Positions 1 through 7,951 of a DNA stretch of 15,564 nucleotides are shown in pieces (position 1 is the first letter of the stretch; each line of letters starts with the position of its first letter). The stretch covers positions 1-15,564 of the forward strand of contig JANXUW010000305.1 of the NCBI GenBank assembly GCA_025351985.1, in the 5' to 3' direction. The notes under the pieces are model-generated. The model worked only from the letters and a program-made list of their open reading frames with translations. It was not told the DNA's origin and did no database searches. The stretch comes from Pseudolysobacter sp. Lineage in GTDB: Bacteria > Pseudomonadota > Gammaproteobacteria > Xanthomonadales > Rhodanobacteraceae. A program made the translations under genes and the position numbers.

Positions 1-2
1 CC

Positions 3-560
3 ACGACCGGACAGAGCCAGTACGACACGACCGCGAACCGTTTCGAACTCGGCGCCTCCGCCGGTTACAAGCTCGACGAACGCAGCTACATCGTCGGCGC
101 GGCACGTTACGAACATGACGATTTCGCACCGTACCGCTGGCAGGGAATCGTCTCGCTCGGTTACGGCTACACGCTGCTGAAGACCGCCACGGACGAGCTG
201 TCGTTCGAAGTCGGCCCGGGTTACAAGCGTTTCAATCGCGCCGATTACACCGTGCTCGACAACGGCACGCCGCCGGCGCCGTTGATGGTGCGCGGTGGCG
301 TCGATGACGAAGTGGTCGGTCGCGGCCTCGTGCACTACAAACACCAGCTCACAGAAACCACCGCGTTCGAAGATACGCTGTTGGCCGAAGTCGGCGCCGA
401 CAACAAGTTTTATCAGAACGACGCCGGCATAGCGGTCAAGGTCAGCTCGAAGCTCGCGTTGAAGGTGGGCTACCAGGTGCGACACAACACCGACGTGGTC
501 GGCATCGGCGTGAAGAAAACCGATCAGCTGCTGACTACCAATCTGGTCTACAACTTCTAA
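3..560 (+). CDS. DUF481 family outer-membrane protein, C-terminal part (5' end outside window)
   Basis: The reading frame is open from the left edge to a TAA at 558-560, giving 185 residues of a longer protein. The sequence shows alternating short beta-strand-like segments rich in Tyr and Gly, for example GASAGYKLD, VSLGYGYTLL and KVGYQVRHNTD. It ends in ...TTNLVYNF with a C-terminal phenylalanine, the usual last residue of outer-membrane beta-barrels recognised by the BAM machinery. The pattern matches the C-terminal half of DUF481 proteins (YdiY-like, described as putative salt-induced outer-membrane proteins). The role of the family is poorly defined. The start codon and signal peptide lie upstream of the window. 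A strong intrinsic terminator follows 30 bp after the stop, so this is the last gene of its transcript, and it faces hemC convergently. Family assignment is fairly safe; function is not. Confidence 0.85.
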   Translation, partial: TTGQSQYDTTANRFELGASAGYKLDERSYIVGAARYEHDDFAPYRWQGIVSLGYGYTLLKTATDELSFEVGPGYKRFNRADYTVLDNGTPPAPLMVRGGVDDEVVGRGLVHYKHQLTETTAFEDTLLAEVGADNKFYQNDAGIAVKVSSKLALKVGYQVRHNTDVVGIGVKKTDQLLTTNLVYNF

Positions 561-589
561 AATCTTTGTTCGATGATGTGGTTTTGAAT

Positions 590-619
590 AACGGGCTCTC
601 GATGAGCCCGTTGTTTTTT
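590..619 (+). terminator. Intrinsic terminator after the DUF481 gene
   Basis: A perfect 9-bp stem (590-598 AACGGGCTC with 604-612 GAGCCCGTT) and a 5-nt loop are followed by a run of six T at 614-619. On the minus strand the hairpin is not followed by a T run, so it mainly ends + strand transcription. It lies in the gap between two convergent genes. Confidence 0.93.
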
Positions 620-649
620 ATGCGCCGGTCGCACCAGAAAATCGCACGC

Positions 650-1567
650 TCAACGCCCAGCGAGCATTTCGTCCGCGCCTTTTTCCTGCAGCAGTTTCGC
701 GACGTGATGTCCGAGTGCTTCGGGATCGTTGGCCGCACCTTGCGCTTCGGCGCGCAACAGGCGTCCGTTACTCACATCACCGACCAGTCCGGCCAGAAAC
801 AGGCCCGTCTCGGCATGGATGCAAAACCCGGCGATCGGCACGTTGCAGCTGCCGTGCAATCGCCGATTCATCGCACGCTCGGCCGCAACGCACGTATGCG
901 TTTCAGCATCATCGAGCACCTTCAGCAGCTCGGCGGTGGCGCTATCGCCGCTGCGGTATTCGACGGCGATGGCGCCTTGTGCGACTGCGGGCAACCAGTC
1001 CGGCGCTTCGAGTCGGCTGCGGATACGTGCGGCGAGTCCAAGGCGCTCGAGTCCCGCGCAGGCGAGGATGATCGCGTCGTAGTCTCCGCCGTCGAGTTTG
1101 GCCAGACGCGTGTTGATATTGCCGCGCAGATCGACCAGTTCGATATCCGGCCGCACGCTGCGCATCTGCGCCTGGCGCCGCAACGACGATGACCCGACGC
1201 GCGCACCCTGCGGCAACTCGTTCAAGCGCGCGTAGTGATTGCTCACAAACGCATCGAACGGATCGGCACGCTCGAGCACGGCGCCGAGCGCGAAGCCGGG
1301 TTCGAGATCCATCGGCACATCCTTGAGCGAATGCACCGCGATATCGGCGCGGCCTTCGAGCATCGCGACTTCGAGTTCCTTGAGAAAAAGTCCCTTGCCG
1401 CCGATCAGCGACAATGGCTGATCGAGAATCTGATCGCCGCGCGTCGTCATCGGCACGAGCTCGACCTCCAGCCCGGTATGCGCGCTGCGCAAACGCGCCG
1501 CGACATGCTCGGCTTGCCATAGCGCAAGCGCGCTCTGCCGCGTGGCAATGCGCAATCGCGCGGTCAT
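650..1567 (-). CDS. hemC: Porphobilinogen deaminase (hydroxymethylbilane synthase)
   Basis: The 305-aa product is full length for HemC (E. coli about 313). The enzyme joins four porphobilinogen units into hydroxymethylbilane in the cytoplasm, an early step of haem and sirohaem synthesis. Visible motifs: N-terminal [24 protein letters not shown] near 56-66, HSLKDVP with the catalytic aspartate at D83, [10 protein letters not shown] at 125-134, [13 protein letters not shown] at 147-159, and [10 protein letters not shown] where C241 would carry the dipyrromethane cofactor. The ATG overlaps the stop of the response-regulator gene in an ATGA tetranucleotide (1564-1567) and has no clear Shine-Dalgarno, so translation is probably coupled to that gene. 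hemD, which follows hemC in Pseudomonas, is not next to it here; the next gene is a convergent outer-membrane protein gene. Confidence 0.97.
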   Translation of the reverse strand: MTARLRIATRQSALALWQAEHVAARLRSAHTGLEVELVPMTTRGDQILDQPLSLIGGKGLFLKELEVAMLEGRADIAVHSLKDVPMDLEPGFALGAVLERADPFDAFVSNHYARLNELPQGARVGSSSLRRQAQMRSVRPDIELVDLRGNINTRLAKLDGGDYDAIILACAGLERLGLAARIRSRLEAPDWLPAVAQGAIAVEYRSGDSATAELLKVLDDAETHTCVAAERAMNRRLHGSCNVPIAGFCIHAETGLFLAGLVGDVSNGRLLRAEAQGAANDPEALGHHVAKLLQEKGADEMLAGR

Positions 1568-2298
1568 AACGTGCGCACCAGCTTGCGCAAGCCGGGCAGG
1601 TTGCGCCGGCTGACTTCGAGCGGCGTCTCCTGCCCGATCACTTGCACGAAAATCCGCCCGTCACTCGCGCGGGTCATACCGGCCATACGATCGCGGGCGA
1701 CCAGGCAATTGCGGTGGATGCGCACAAAGCGTTCGATGAATTCGTCTTCCATATTTTTCAACGCCTCTTCGATCAGGACTTCGCCGTGGCGATGACGCAC
1801 GAGCACATATTTGTCTTCGGCCAGCAGATAGTCGATATCGACCACCGGCACCAGCACGAGATTGCCGCGCACGCGCGCGCAGATGTGCGTGCGTGTGATG
1901 CCGGCGACCACGGCCGGCGCGGCTGCCGGTGTTTGTATTGCGGAAAAACGCCGCGCGCGTTCGAGCGCGGCCTGCAGTCTTTCGAGACGAATCGGCTTGA
2001 GCAGATAGTCGATCGCATGCGCTTCGAACGCGGCCAACGCGTGCTCATCGAAGGCCGTGCAAAAAATGATGGCGGGCGGTTTTTCGAGCGCACTCAGATG
2101 GCGCGCAACTTCGAGCCCGTCCATGTCCGGCATGCGGATATCGAGCAAGACCAGATCCGGCGAAAGAGTCGCTGCGGCCTGCAGCGTTTCGTGGCCGTTG
2201 CCGGCTTCGCCGACAACCTCGACCGCCACGCAGTCGCTCAGCAACGCGGCGAGCCGCGCGCGTGCGAGAGGTTCATCGTCAGCGATCAGTATTTTCAT
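1564..2298 (-). CDS. algR: LytTR-family response regulator (AlgR-like)
   Basis: I place the start at the ATG at 2298 ([16 protein letters not shown]), giving 244 aa; a longer frame to 2349 adds 17 residues with no family character. The receiver domain is residues 1 to about 115: acidic pocket D7/D8, phospho-acceptor D53 in LLDIRMPD, T81 in FCTAF and K101 in LLKPI. The LytTR DNA-binding domain spans about 138-240 ([52 protein letters not shown]). AlgR in Pseudomonas controls alginate, type IV pili and other surface traits; that this protein has the same targets is inference. The gene begins 20 bp inside the 3' end of the kinase gene and shares an ATGA with hemC. No good Shine-Dalgarno precedes its ATG, in keeping with coupled translation. 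The kinase-regulator-hemC order supports the algR name. Confidence 0.9.
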   Translation of the reverse strand: MKILIADDEPLARARLAALLSDCVAVEVVGEAGNGHETLQAAATLSPDLVLLDIRMPDMDGLEVARHLSALEKPPAIIFCTAFDEHALAAFEAHAIDYLLKPIRLERLQAALERARRFSAIQTPAAAPAVVAGITRTHICARVRGNLVLVPVVDIDYLLAEDKYVLVRHRHGEVLIEEALKNMEDEFIERFVRIHRNCLVARDRMAGMTRASDGRIFVQVIGQETPLEVSRRNLPGLRKLVRTL

Positions 2299-3319
2299 CG
2301 GGCAAACGCAGGCTACAGATAAATTGCTCGGTGCCGCGGATGGTTTCAAGCGTACCGCGACGACCGAAATGGTACTCGATCCGGCTGCGGATATTGTTGA
2401 GCGCCATGCCGTTATGCGTGCGTGCGCTCGGCGCTTCGGCCGGGCACGGATTGATGATGCTGATTTCGATCATGCCGGCCTGGCGTTGCCCGACGATTTT
2501 AAGTACACCGCCTTGCGGCAGGCGCTCGATGCCGTGATAGATCGCGTTCTCGACCAACGGCTGCATCAACAATGGCGGTAGCGGCAGGTCGAGCGGCAAT
2601 TCGTCGAGCTGCAGATCGACCTGCAAACGCGCGCCGAGACGCAGCTGCTCGATCGCGAGATAACGCTGGATCAGATCGAACTCGTCGCCGAGCGTCCCGA
2701 GGCGCTCGCCGCTGCGCAGCGCGGCGCGGAACAGATCTGCGAGATCTTCCACGCTGCGCTCGGCCTGCACCGGATCGCTGCGGATCAGGCTTGCGATCGT
2801 GTTCATGCTGTTGAACAGAAAGTGCGGACGGATGCGCGCCTGCAACGCATCGAATTGCGAACGCGCCACCGCACGCACACGCTCGCGCCATTGTTCGAGG
2901 ACGAAGAAATAACGCAGCATCGCTGCCGCAATCAAGGCCGCCAGCGCGGTGCTACCGACGACAAAACGCAGGTGGAATTCCGCCGGCAAAGTGAGCCGCA
3001 GCAACAAGGTCTGATCGATCAGAAACACCAGCTCGCTGGCCAGCGCGACGATCACGATAATCAAGCCATACGCAATCAGCACGCCATGCATCGGCGCAAA
3101 ACGTGCGAGCAGCGGCTTGAGTTTGCACAGCGCGACGACACACAACAACGCCAGCCATTGCGCGAATACGCTGGTGGTGCCGAGTCGCGGCAACACCGCG
3201 CGTGGCTCATCGCTCGGCGCCAGCACGATCAGCAACACCGCGAGCTCGGTCACCGCGGCCACGGCCACGAGCACCGGCAGGCTGCAAAAATTCGGCAGCC
3301 ATTGTGGCGGATCAGTCAC
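2279..3319 (-). CDS. algZ: Sensor histidine kinase, LytS/AlgZ type
   Basis: The best-supported start is the GTG at 3319 (VTDPPQWLPNFCSLP), giving 346 aa. The frame stays open to 3613, but the extra part overlaps the esterase gene and has out-of-frame composition. Four hydrophobic segments at about 12-34, 49-66, 78-101 and 118-138 form the membrane part. The His_kinase domain follows (LDALQARIRPHFLFNSMNT, phospho-acceptor H166), then the ATPase part with N-box QPLVENAIYHG (N258) and G-box NGMALNNIRSRIEYHFG. The usual GxGL of the G-box reads GMAL here, and AlgZ/FimS kinases are known to be atypical in these boxes. The partner is the response regulator that begins inside this gene's last codons. 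No strong Shine-Dalgarno precedes the GTG, so the exact start is uncertain. It lies 80 bp after the esterase gene and is probably co-transcribed with it. Confidence 0.86.
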   Translation of the reverse strand: MTDPPQWLPNFCSLPVLVAVAAVTELAVLLIVLAPSDEPRAVLPRLGTTSVFAQWLALLCVVALCKLKPLLARFAPMHGVLIAYGLIIVIVALASELVFLIDQTLLLRLTLPAEFHLRFVVGSTALAALIAAAMLRYFFVLEQWRERVRAVARSQFDALQARIRPHFLFNSMNTIASLIRSDPVQAERSVEDLADLFRAALRSGERLGTLGDEFDLIQRYLAIEQLRLGARLQVDLQLDELPLDLPLPPLLMQPLVENAIYHGIERLPQGGVLKIVGQRQAGMIEISIINPCPAEAPSARTHNGMALNNIRSRIEYHFGRRGTLETIRGTEQFICSLRLPDENTDR

Positions 3320-3399
3320 GGCGGCATGGACGGATTTATGCGAAGCGGGCAGCTTGGTTTTCAGAAATACCCCCGTGGAGAAACGCCCGAGCGGTGCGA

Positions 3400-4068
3400 T
3401 CAGCCTGCGGCGATCCGCGCCGTGATCCACGCGCGCAGATCGTGGATTTCTTCCAGGCACAATTGATGCTGCATCGGATACACATGCCAATCTACAGCAA
3501 AGCCGAGCTGCTGCAGGTAATCGCGACTCATCAGGCCCAATGCCTGCGCCACCACCGGATCGTGCGTGCCGTGCGCGATGAAAATCGGCAGCTTGCGATT
3601 TTCCGCGCTGCATTCGGCGGCAGTTTTTTCCGCGAGCGGCAGGTAACTCGACAGCGCGATGATGCCGCCGAGTTTGCCGTTGTGGCGCACGCCGCCGCTC
3701 AGCACGATCGCACCACCTTGCGAGAAACCCGCGAGCAAAACATGCGCTGGAGCGATGCCGCGATCGTGCTCGCGTATTATCAATTCTTCGAGCAGCTTTA
3801 TCGATGCGCGGATGCCGACCTCATCCTGCTTCTGCGCGATTTCCTGGCCGGAAATGTCGTACCACGCCGGCATGCGCATGCCACCATTGATCGTGATCGC
3901 GCGCTCAGGTGCGTGCGGAAAAACAAAACGCAGCGGTGGCCACGCGGGATCCACCAGCTCGGGCACGATCGGCTCGAAGTCGTGGCCGTTCGCGCCGAGG
4001 CCGTGCAGCCAGATGATCGACCATAACGGGTTGGCCGCAGTTTCGATTTCCACACAAGGCAACGCCAT
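3400..4068 (-). CDS. Phospholipase/carboxylesterase family alpha/beta hydrolase
   Basis: The 222-aa protein starts at the ATG at 4068 (MALPCVEIET), chosen because AGGA lies about 8 nt upstream; a start 39 bp earlier has no such site. It belongs to the abhydrolase_2 (PF02230) esterase family, which hydrolyses short-chain or acyl-thio esters. Motifs: oxyanion-hole segment IIWLHGLGANGHDF near 18-31, FPHAPER, nucleophile elbow GFSQGG with S116, D170 in HGTHDPVV and H201 in YPMQHQLC, in the right order and spacing for a complete catalytic triad. No signal peptide is visible, so it should act in the cytoplasm. It is the first gene of the minus-strand block leading to algZ-algR-hemC and is divergent from the S9 peptidase gene. 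The natural substrate cannot be read from the sequence. Confidence 0.92.
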   Translation of the reverse strand: MALPCVEIETAANPLWSIIWLHGLGANGHDFEPIVPELVDPAWPPLRFVFPHAPERAITINGGMRMPAWYDISGQEIAQKQDEVGIRASIKLLEELIIREHDRGIAPAHVLLAGFSQGGAIVLSGGVRHNGKLGGIIALSSYLPLAEKTAAECSAENRKLPIFIAHGTHDPVVAQALGLMSRDYLQQLGFAVDWHVYPMQHQLCLEEIHDLRAWITARIAAG

Positions 4069-4149
4069 AGTTGATCCTGATTCAAATGTCTGGCGCGATG
4101 TTGCCATATTTGCCGCGCCGGATGGCGACGGGGCGTGACTTATGGCGGC

Positions 4150-4177
4150 TTGTCATCCGCGTTGGCTGGGCTATGCT
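4150..4177 (+). promoter_or_regulatory. Putative sigma70 promoter of the S9 peptidase gene
   Basis: TTGTCA (4150-4155, five of six to consensus) and TATGCT (4172-4177, four of six) are separated by 16 bp. This would start transcription near 4184 and leave a leader of about 30 nt, which contains the GGAGA Shine-Dalgarno at 4201-4205 ahead of the ATG at 4213. The assignment is by motif only. Confidence 0.5.
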
Positions 4178-4212
4178 GGCGGTTTGATCTGATCCGTTTC
4201 GGAGAACCGCGC

Positions 4213-6660
4213 ATGAATCGTTGGCTGCTGGCTGGCTGTACCACCTTGATGACCTATGCCGCCGCGCACGCCGCAGCGCCGTTGACGCTCGAACAGATCA
4301 TGGCCGAGCCGCAATGGATCGGCCCTGCGGTCGAACGACCGTACTGGTCTGCCGATGGCCACAGTGTGTATTACCACCTCAAGCACGGTACGGGCAGCAT
4401 CCGCGACCTGCACCGGATCGACCTGAGCAATGCGCAGGATACGGTGGTCGACGTGGCCGGCATGATGGATGCGGATGGCAACGAGGTGGTCTACGACCGC
4501 GCGCACAAGCGTGCGGCGTTCGTGCGCAACGGCGATATCTTCGTGCGCGATCTCGGCACCGGCCGGTTGATCCAGGTCACGCGCACGGCGCAGGAAGAAT
4601 CCGCGCCGCAGTTTTCCGCCGATGACCGCGCCGTGCAATTTCGCAGCGGCGCCGACTGGTACAGCTACGATTTCGCCGGCGGCGTAACGAGCCAGGTCGC
4701 GATCGTCAAGCTCGAGAAAGATCCGCACGACAAGAAAAAAGACGACCTGCAGGAATTGCAGTTGCGCCTGTTCAGCACCTTGAAACAGAGCCACGACGAC
4801 AAGGAAGCCGCGCGCCTGCATGCGGAAGAATTCCAGCGCGGCGACAACACACGCGCGCCGTTGCCGTTTTATCTCGGCGACGATATCCGCCTCGCCAGCG
4901 GCGACGCGCCCGACGATGCGCAGATCGCCGACGGCAGCCTGTCGCCGGACGGCCGCTGGCTATTGCTTGTCGCCGCGCCCAAAAGCAGCGCCGAGCCCGG
5001 CAAGATCGGCAAGCTCACGCGCTACGTGACCGAGTCGGGTTACGAGGAATTCGAGAACGAACATACGCGCGTCGGTCGCAACGATCCGGCGCCGCAATCG
5101 CTGTTGCTGCTCGACCTGCGCGCGCATGAAAAATATACGTTGTCGCCCGCGAACCTGCCGGGCATCCACGATGACCCGCTGGCGAGCGTTCGCGCGCTGA
5201 ATGCCAAGGCCAGCGCCGACAAGGACGCGGCGAAAAAAGAATCGGCCAAGAAGGACGACAAGAGCAAATCCGAACCGAAAGAACGCGCGCTGCAGATTCC
5301 GGGCATCGTCTGGTCACGCGATGGCAGTAATGTCGCGGTCGCGCTGCGTTCGGTCGACAACAAGGATCGTTGGATCGCCAGCATCGACTTCGCCAGTCAC
5401 GCGCTGGTCTCGCAGCATCGGCTCACCGACGCGGCATGGATCAACTGGAACTTCAACGAAATGGGTTGGGAAAACGACAACCGCACGTTGTGGTATCAGT
5501 CCGAGGAATCCGGCTACGCGCAGTTGTATGCGCGCACGCTTGGCGACAAGCAGTCGCACGCACTGACCCACGGCAAGTTCGAGGTCGGCCAGCCGGTGCT
5601 CGATGACGACGGCAAATTTTTCTACGTGCGCGCGAATCCGCAAGCGCCGTATGTCTACGATGTCTATCGCGTGCCGGTGGCCGGCGGCGAACTGCAACGC
5701 ATGAGCGAGCTCAAGGGCGTGGAGCGTTTTTCATTGTCGGGCGATGGCAAGCAGGTGTTGATCACGCATTCGGCGGCGTACATGCCCGCGCAGATTTCCG
5801 TGGTCGCGGCGGATGGCAGCGGTGGTCCGCGCCATCTTACCGACACACGCACCGCGGCCTACAAACAGCTGCAATGGATCCAGCCGCAGATCGTCGAGGT
5901 ACCGTCGAGCCACACCAAACAGCCGATCTACGCCAAGTTCTACAAGCCCGCCGATTTTGATGCGAGCAAGAAATATCCGGCCGTGTTTTTCGTGCACGGC
6001 GCCGGTTACACGCAGAACGTGCATTCGGCGTTTCCGTACTATTTCCGCGAGCAGATGTTCCACAACCTGCTGACCCAGCATGGTTATGTCGTGCTCGACA
6101 TGGACTATCGCGCTTCGGAGGGTTACGGCCGCGACTGGCGCACCGCAATCTATCGCCAGATGGGCCATCCCGAGCTGGAGGATCTGCTCGATGGCAAGGC
6201 GTGGCTCGTGAAGAATCAGTCGGTCGATCCGAATCGCATCGGTTTGTACGGTGGTTCGTACGGTGGTTTCATGACCTTGATGGCGCTGTTTCGCGCGCCC
6301 GACGATTTCGCCGCGGGCGCGGCGTTGCGCCCGGTCACCGACTGGACGCAATACAACCACGGCTATACATCGGACATTCTCAATACGCCGCAAGTCGATC
6401 CGGCGGCATACGAGGCCAGCTCGCCGATCGAGTTCGCAGCCAATCTCAAACACGCCTTGCTGATCGCGCATGGCGTGATCGACGACAACGTTCTGTTCGA
6501 AGATTCCGCGCGCCTTTACCAGCGCCTGATCGAACTGCACAAGGATAATTTCGAGATCGCGATGTATCCGCTCGAACGGCACGGTTTTGTTCACGCCGAT
6601 TCATGGCTCGACGAATACAAGCGCATCTACAAATTGTTCGAGACAAATCTGAAGCAATAA
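4213..6660 (+). CDS. Exported S9-family (prolyl oligopeptidase/DPP-like) serine peptidase
   Basis: The start at 4213 (MNRWLLAGCTT) is fixed by GGAGA 7 nt upstream and gives 815 aa. Residues 1 to about 21 are a signal peptide with an AHA-A type cleavage site, so the enzyme is periplasmic or secreted. The middle region has WSADGHSV- and LSPDGRW-like blades of the family's beta-propeller. The C-terminal alpha/beta-hydrolase domain has S682 in GGSYGG, D757 (with N759) in HGVIDDNV and H790 in ERHGF, a complete triad. FFVHGAGYTQN and DYRASEGYGRDWRTA are typical of dipeptidyl-peptidase-like S9 enzymes that cut short peptides, often after proline or alanine. A lysine-rich, low-complexity insert occupies about residues 330-357 between propeller blades. 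The gene is monocistronic or followed by the pssA-like gene after 112 bp. The exact substrate class is not decidable here. Confidence 0.93.
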   Translation: MNRWLLAGCTTLMTYAAAHAAAPLTLEQIMAEPQWIGPAVERPYWSADGHSVYYHLKHGTGSIRDLHRIDLSNAQDTVVDVAGMMDADGNEVVYDRAHKRAAFVRNGDIFVRDLGTGRLIQVTRTAQEESAPQFSADDRAVQFRSGADWYSYDFAGGVTSQVAIVKLEKDPHDKKKDDLQELQLRLFSTLKQSHDDKEAARLHAEEFQRGDNTRAPLPFYLGDDIRLASGDAPDDAQIADGSLSPDGRWLLLVAAPKSSAEPGKIGKLTRYVTESGYEEFENEHTRVGRNDPAPQSLLLLDLRAHEKYTLSPANLPGIHDDPLASVRALNAKASADKDAAKKESAKKDDKSKSEPKERALQIPGIVWSRDGSNVAVALRSVDNKDRWIASIDFASHALVSQHRLTDAAWINWNFNEMGWENDNRTLWYQSEESGYAQLYARTLGDKQSHALTHGKFEVGQPVLDDDGKFFYVRANPQAPYVYDVYRVPVAGGELQRMSELKGVERFSLSGDGKQVLITHSAAYMPAQISVVAADGSGGPRHLTDTRTAAYKQLQWIQPQIVEVPSSHTKQPIYAKFYKPADFDASKKYPAVFFVHGAGYTQNVHSAFPYYFREQMFHNLLTQHGYVVLDMDYRASEGYGRDWRTAIYRQMGHPELEDLLDGKAWLVKNQSVDPNRIGLYGGSYGGFMTLMALFRAPDDFAAGAALRPVTDWTQYNHGYTSDILNTPQVDPAAYEASSPIEFAANLKHALLIAHGVIDDNVLFEDSARLYQRLIELHKDNFEIAMYPLERHGFVHADSWLDEYKRIYKLFETNLKQ

Positions 6661-6694
6661 TCCGCTTCGTCCGCCTCACTCGCCTTTGCGATCT

Positions 6695-6715
6695 GCCGCG
6701 ACGAACGGTCGCGGC
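6695..6715 (+). terminator. Hairpin after the S9 peptidase gene
   Basis: A perfect 8-bp stem (6695-6702 GCCGCGAC with 6708-6715 GTCGCGGC) with loop GAACG lies 34 bp past the stop. It is not followed by a clear T run (TTGTGAG), so termination would be weak or factor-assisted. Confidence 0.45.
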
Positions 6716-6772
6716 TTGTGAGTGTGGCCCCGGCTCTGTCACGATCAGCGCATTCGTCGCTTGGGGGCCATG

Positions 6773-7390
6773 ATGCGCAAGACACATTTCACGATGATCC
6801 GCGGTTTTCACCTGGCCGACTGGTTCACCATGGGCAACGCGTTCTGCGGCATGGGTGCGGTATTGCTGACGATGGCATACCTGCAGACGCACGAGCTGCA
6901 TCTGCTGCTGTTCGCCGCCGCCGGCATCGTGCTCGCGCTGATTTTCGATGCGCTCGATGGACGCATCGCGCGGTGGCGCCAGCGCGAATCCAGTTTCGGC
7001 CGCGAACTCGATTCGTTGGCCGATGTGATTTCATTCGGTGTGGCGCCCGCGGCACTCGCTTACGGCGCGGGCATGCAAGGCCTTTGGGACTGTCTGGTGC
7101 TTTTGTACTTCGTCGGCTGCGGCGTGAGTCGACTCGCGCGCTACAACATCACCGCTGAAGCGCTCTCCGAAGAAGCCGGCAAGGTCACGTACTTCGAAGG
7201 CACGCCGATTCCGAGCAGCGTATTGCTGGTCGTGTTTCTCGCGCTAGCGGCATGGCTCGGACACATCGGCACATCGCTGTATTTCGGCAGCGTGATGCTC
7301 GGGCCGTGGCAGTTCCATCCGCTGGTTTTGCTGTTTGTATTGTCCGGTTCGCTGATGATCAGCAAGACGATCCGTATCCCGAAACTCTGA
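6773..7390 (+). CDS. pssA: CDP-alcohol phosphatidyltransferase, PssA type (CDP-diacylglycerol--serine O-phosphatidyltransferase)
   Basis: Two ATGs in tandem (6770, 6773) follow GGGGG at 6763-6767. I prefer 6773 because the spacing is 5 nt, giving 205 aa. The family signature D-x2-D-G-x2-A-R-x8-G-x3-D-x3-D is complete at residues 59-84 (DALDGRIAR, then G76, D80 and D84). The text after it (SLADVISFGVAPA, CGVSRLARYNIT, YFEGTPIPSS) is that of type II phosphatidylserine synthases, which make phosphatidylserine from CDP-diacylglycerol and serine at the inner membrane, the route to phosphatidylethanolamine. About six hydrophobic segments are visible. No psd (decarboxylase) gene is adjacent. Another CDP-alcohol transferase specificity is possible, but the flanking motifs favour serine. 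Confidence 0.87.
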   Translation: MRKTHFTMIRGFHLADWFTMGNAFCGMGAVLLTMAYLQTHELHLLLFAAAGIVLALIFDALDGRIARWRQRESSFGRELDSLADVISFGVAPAALAYGAGMQGLWDCLVLLYFVGCGVSRLARYNITAEALSEEAGKVTYFEGTPIPSSVLLVVFLALAAWLGHIGTSLYFGSVMLGPWQFHPLVLLFVLSGSLMISKTIRIPKL

Positions 7391-7394
7391 TACA

Positions 7395-7429
7395 AACCGG
7401 CGCGCGAGCATTACGCTTGCGCGCCGGTT
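7395..7429. terminator. Long hairpin between convergent pssA and truncated haemoglobin genes
   Basis: An 11-bp perfect inverted repeat (7395-7405 AACCGGCGCGC with 7419-7429) extends by three further pairs including one G-T, leaving a 7-nt loop CATTACG. It sits in the 49-bp gap between two convergent stops and could end transcription from both sides. Neither side has a strong T run. Confidence 0.55.
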
Positions 7430-7439
7430 CGGATCCGGC

Positions 7440-7916
7440 TTACGGCTTGGTGATGACTTCGCGATGCATCGGTGCGAGTTTTTCGAGCAGCTTGTTCTGC
7501 GCGCGAAACGGTACATTGTGCTTGTTCATCGCAAGCTGCAGATCCTCGACCAGCGCATTGAAATCCGCTTCGTTGATCGCAAGTTTCTTGTGCGATTCAT
7601 GCATGGTCTTGCCGGTGTAGGTGCACGGACCACCGAGGATCACGCAGAACTGATCGACCAGTTCGAGCTTGATATGTTTCTGGTCGGCATCGGCGAAAAA
7701 CGCACGCGTGCGGATATCGGTGACGAGGTTGACCATCAAGTCATCGACGATCGCGACGAGGCCGGCTTTCTCGCCGAACTGCTGATACACCGGCAATAAC
7801 GACGCGTCCGCCGGCGCGGGATTTTCATCGGCGAAGGCAAGATTTGCACTCAGCGTCGCGGTGAACAGCAGCGCACCCGACAGCAGCGCAAGAAATTTTT
7901 GACTGGAATTTTTCAT
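7440..7916 (-). CDS. Exported group 1 truncated haemoglobin
   Basis: The start at 7916 (MKNSSQKFLALL) is preceded by GGAG at 6 nt and gives 158 aa; a TTG four codons upstream is less likely. Residues 1 to about 29 form a signal peptide (cleavage near AFA-DE), so the globin should be periplasmic. The globin fold matches truncated haemoglobin group 1: AIVDDLMVNLVTD (helix B), AFFADAD, LGGPCTYTG, then MHESHKK with the proximal haem ligand H109, and NEADFNALVEDL. At helix B position 10, where Mycobacterium GlbN has Tyr33 in EDFY, this protein has M61 in DDLM. C91 and C98 flank the GGP turn and could form a disulfide after export. Members bind O2 or NO; the role here is unknown. It is the last gene of the minus-strand envelope cluster, 35 bp after the DUF3034 gene. 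Confidence 0.9.
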   Translation of the reverse strand: MKNSSQKFLALLSGALLFTATLSANLAFADENPAPADASLLPVYQQFGEKAGLVAIVDDLMVNLVTDIRTRAFFADADQKHIKLELVDQFCVILGGPCTYTGKTMHESHKKLAINEADFNALVEDLQLAMNKHNVPFRAQNKLLEKLAPMHREVITKP

Positions 7917-7951
7917 GGTTTTCTCCAAGGAAGTTGCGCTTGCGCCGGCGT

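Noticed and set aside
3320..3613. N-terminal extension of the histidine kinase to an ATG at 3613
   Set aside because: The extension overlaps the esterase coding region, is Arg/Ala-rich like an out-of-frame translation, and ends where a membrane segment typical of the family begins.
4213..4284. Possible lipobox (LAGC) in the S9 peptidase signal sequence
   Set aside because: Only four residues precede the hydrophobic LLAG, too short for a lipoprotein signal; the helix continues to a normal AHA-A cleavage site.
5731..6594. A 287-codon open frame antisense to the S9 peptidase
   Set aside because: The + strand frame has a complete S9 catalytic triad through this region; the antisense translation shows no recognisable domain.
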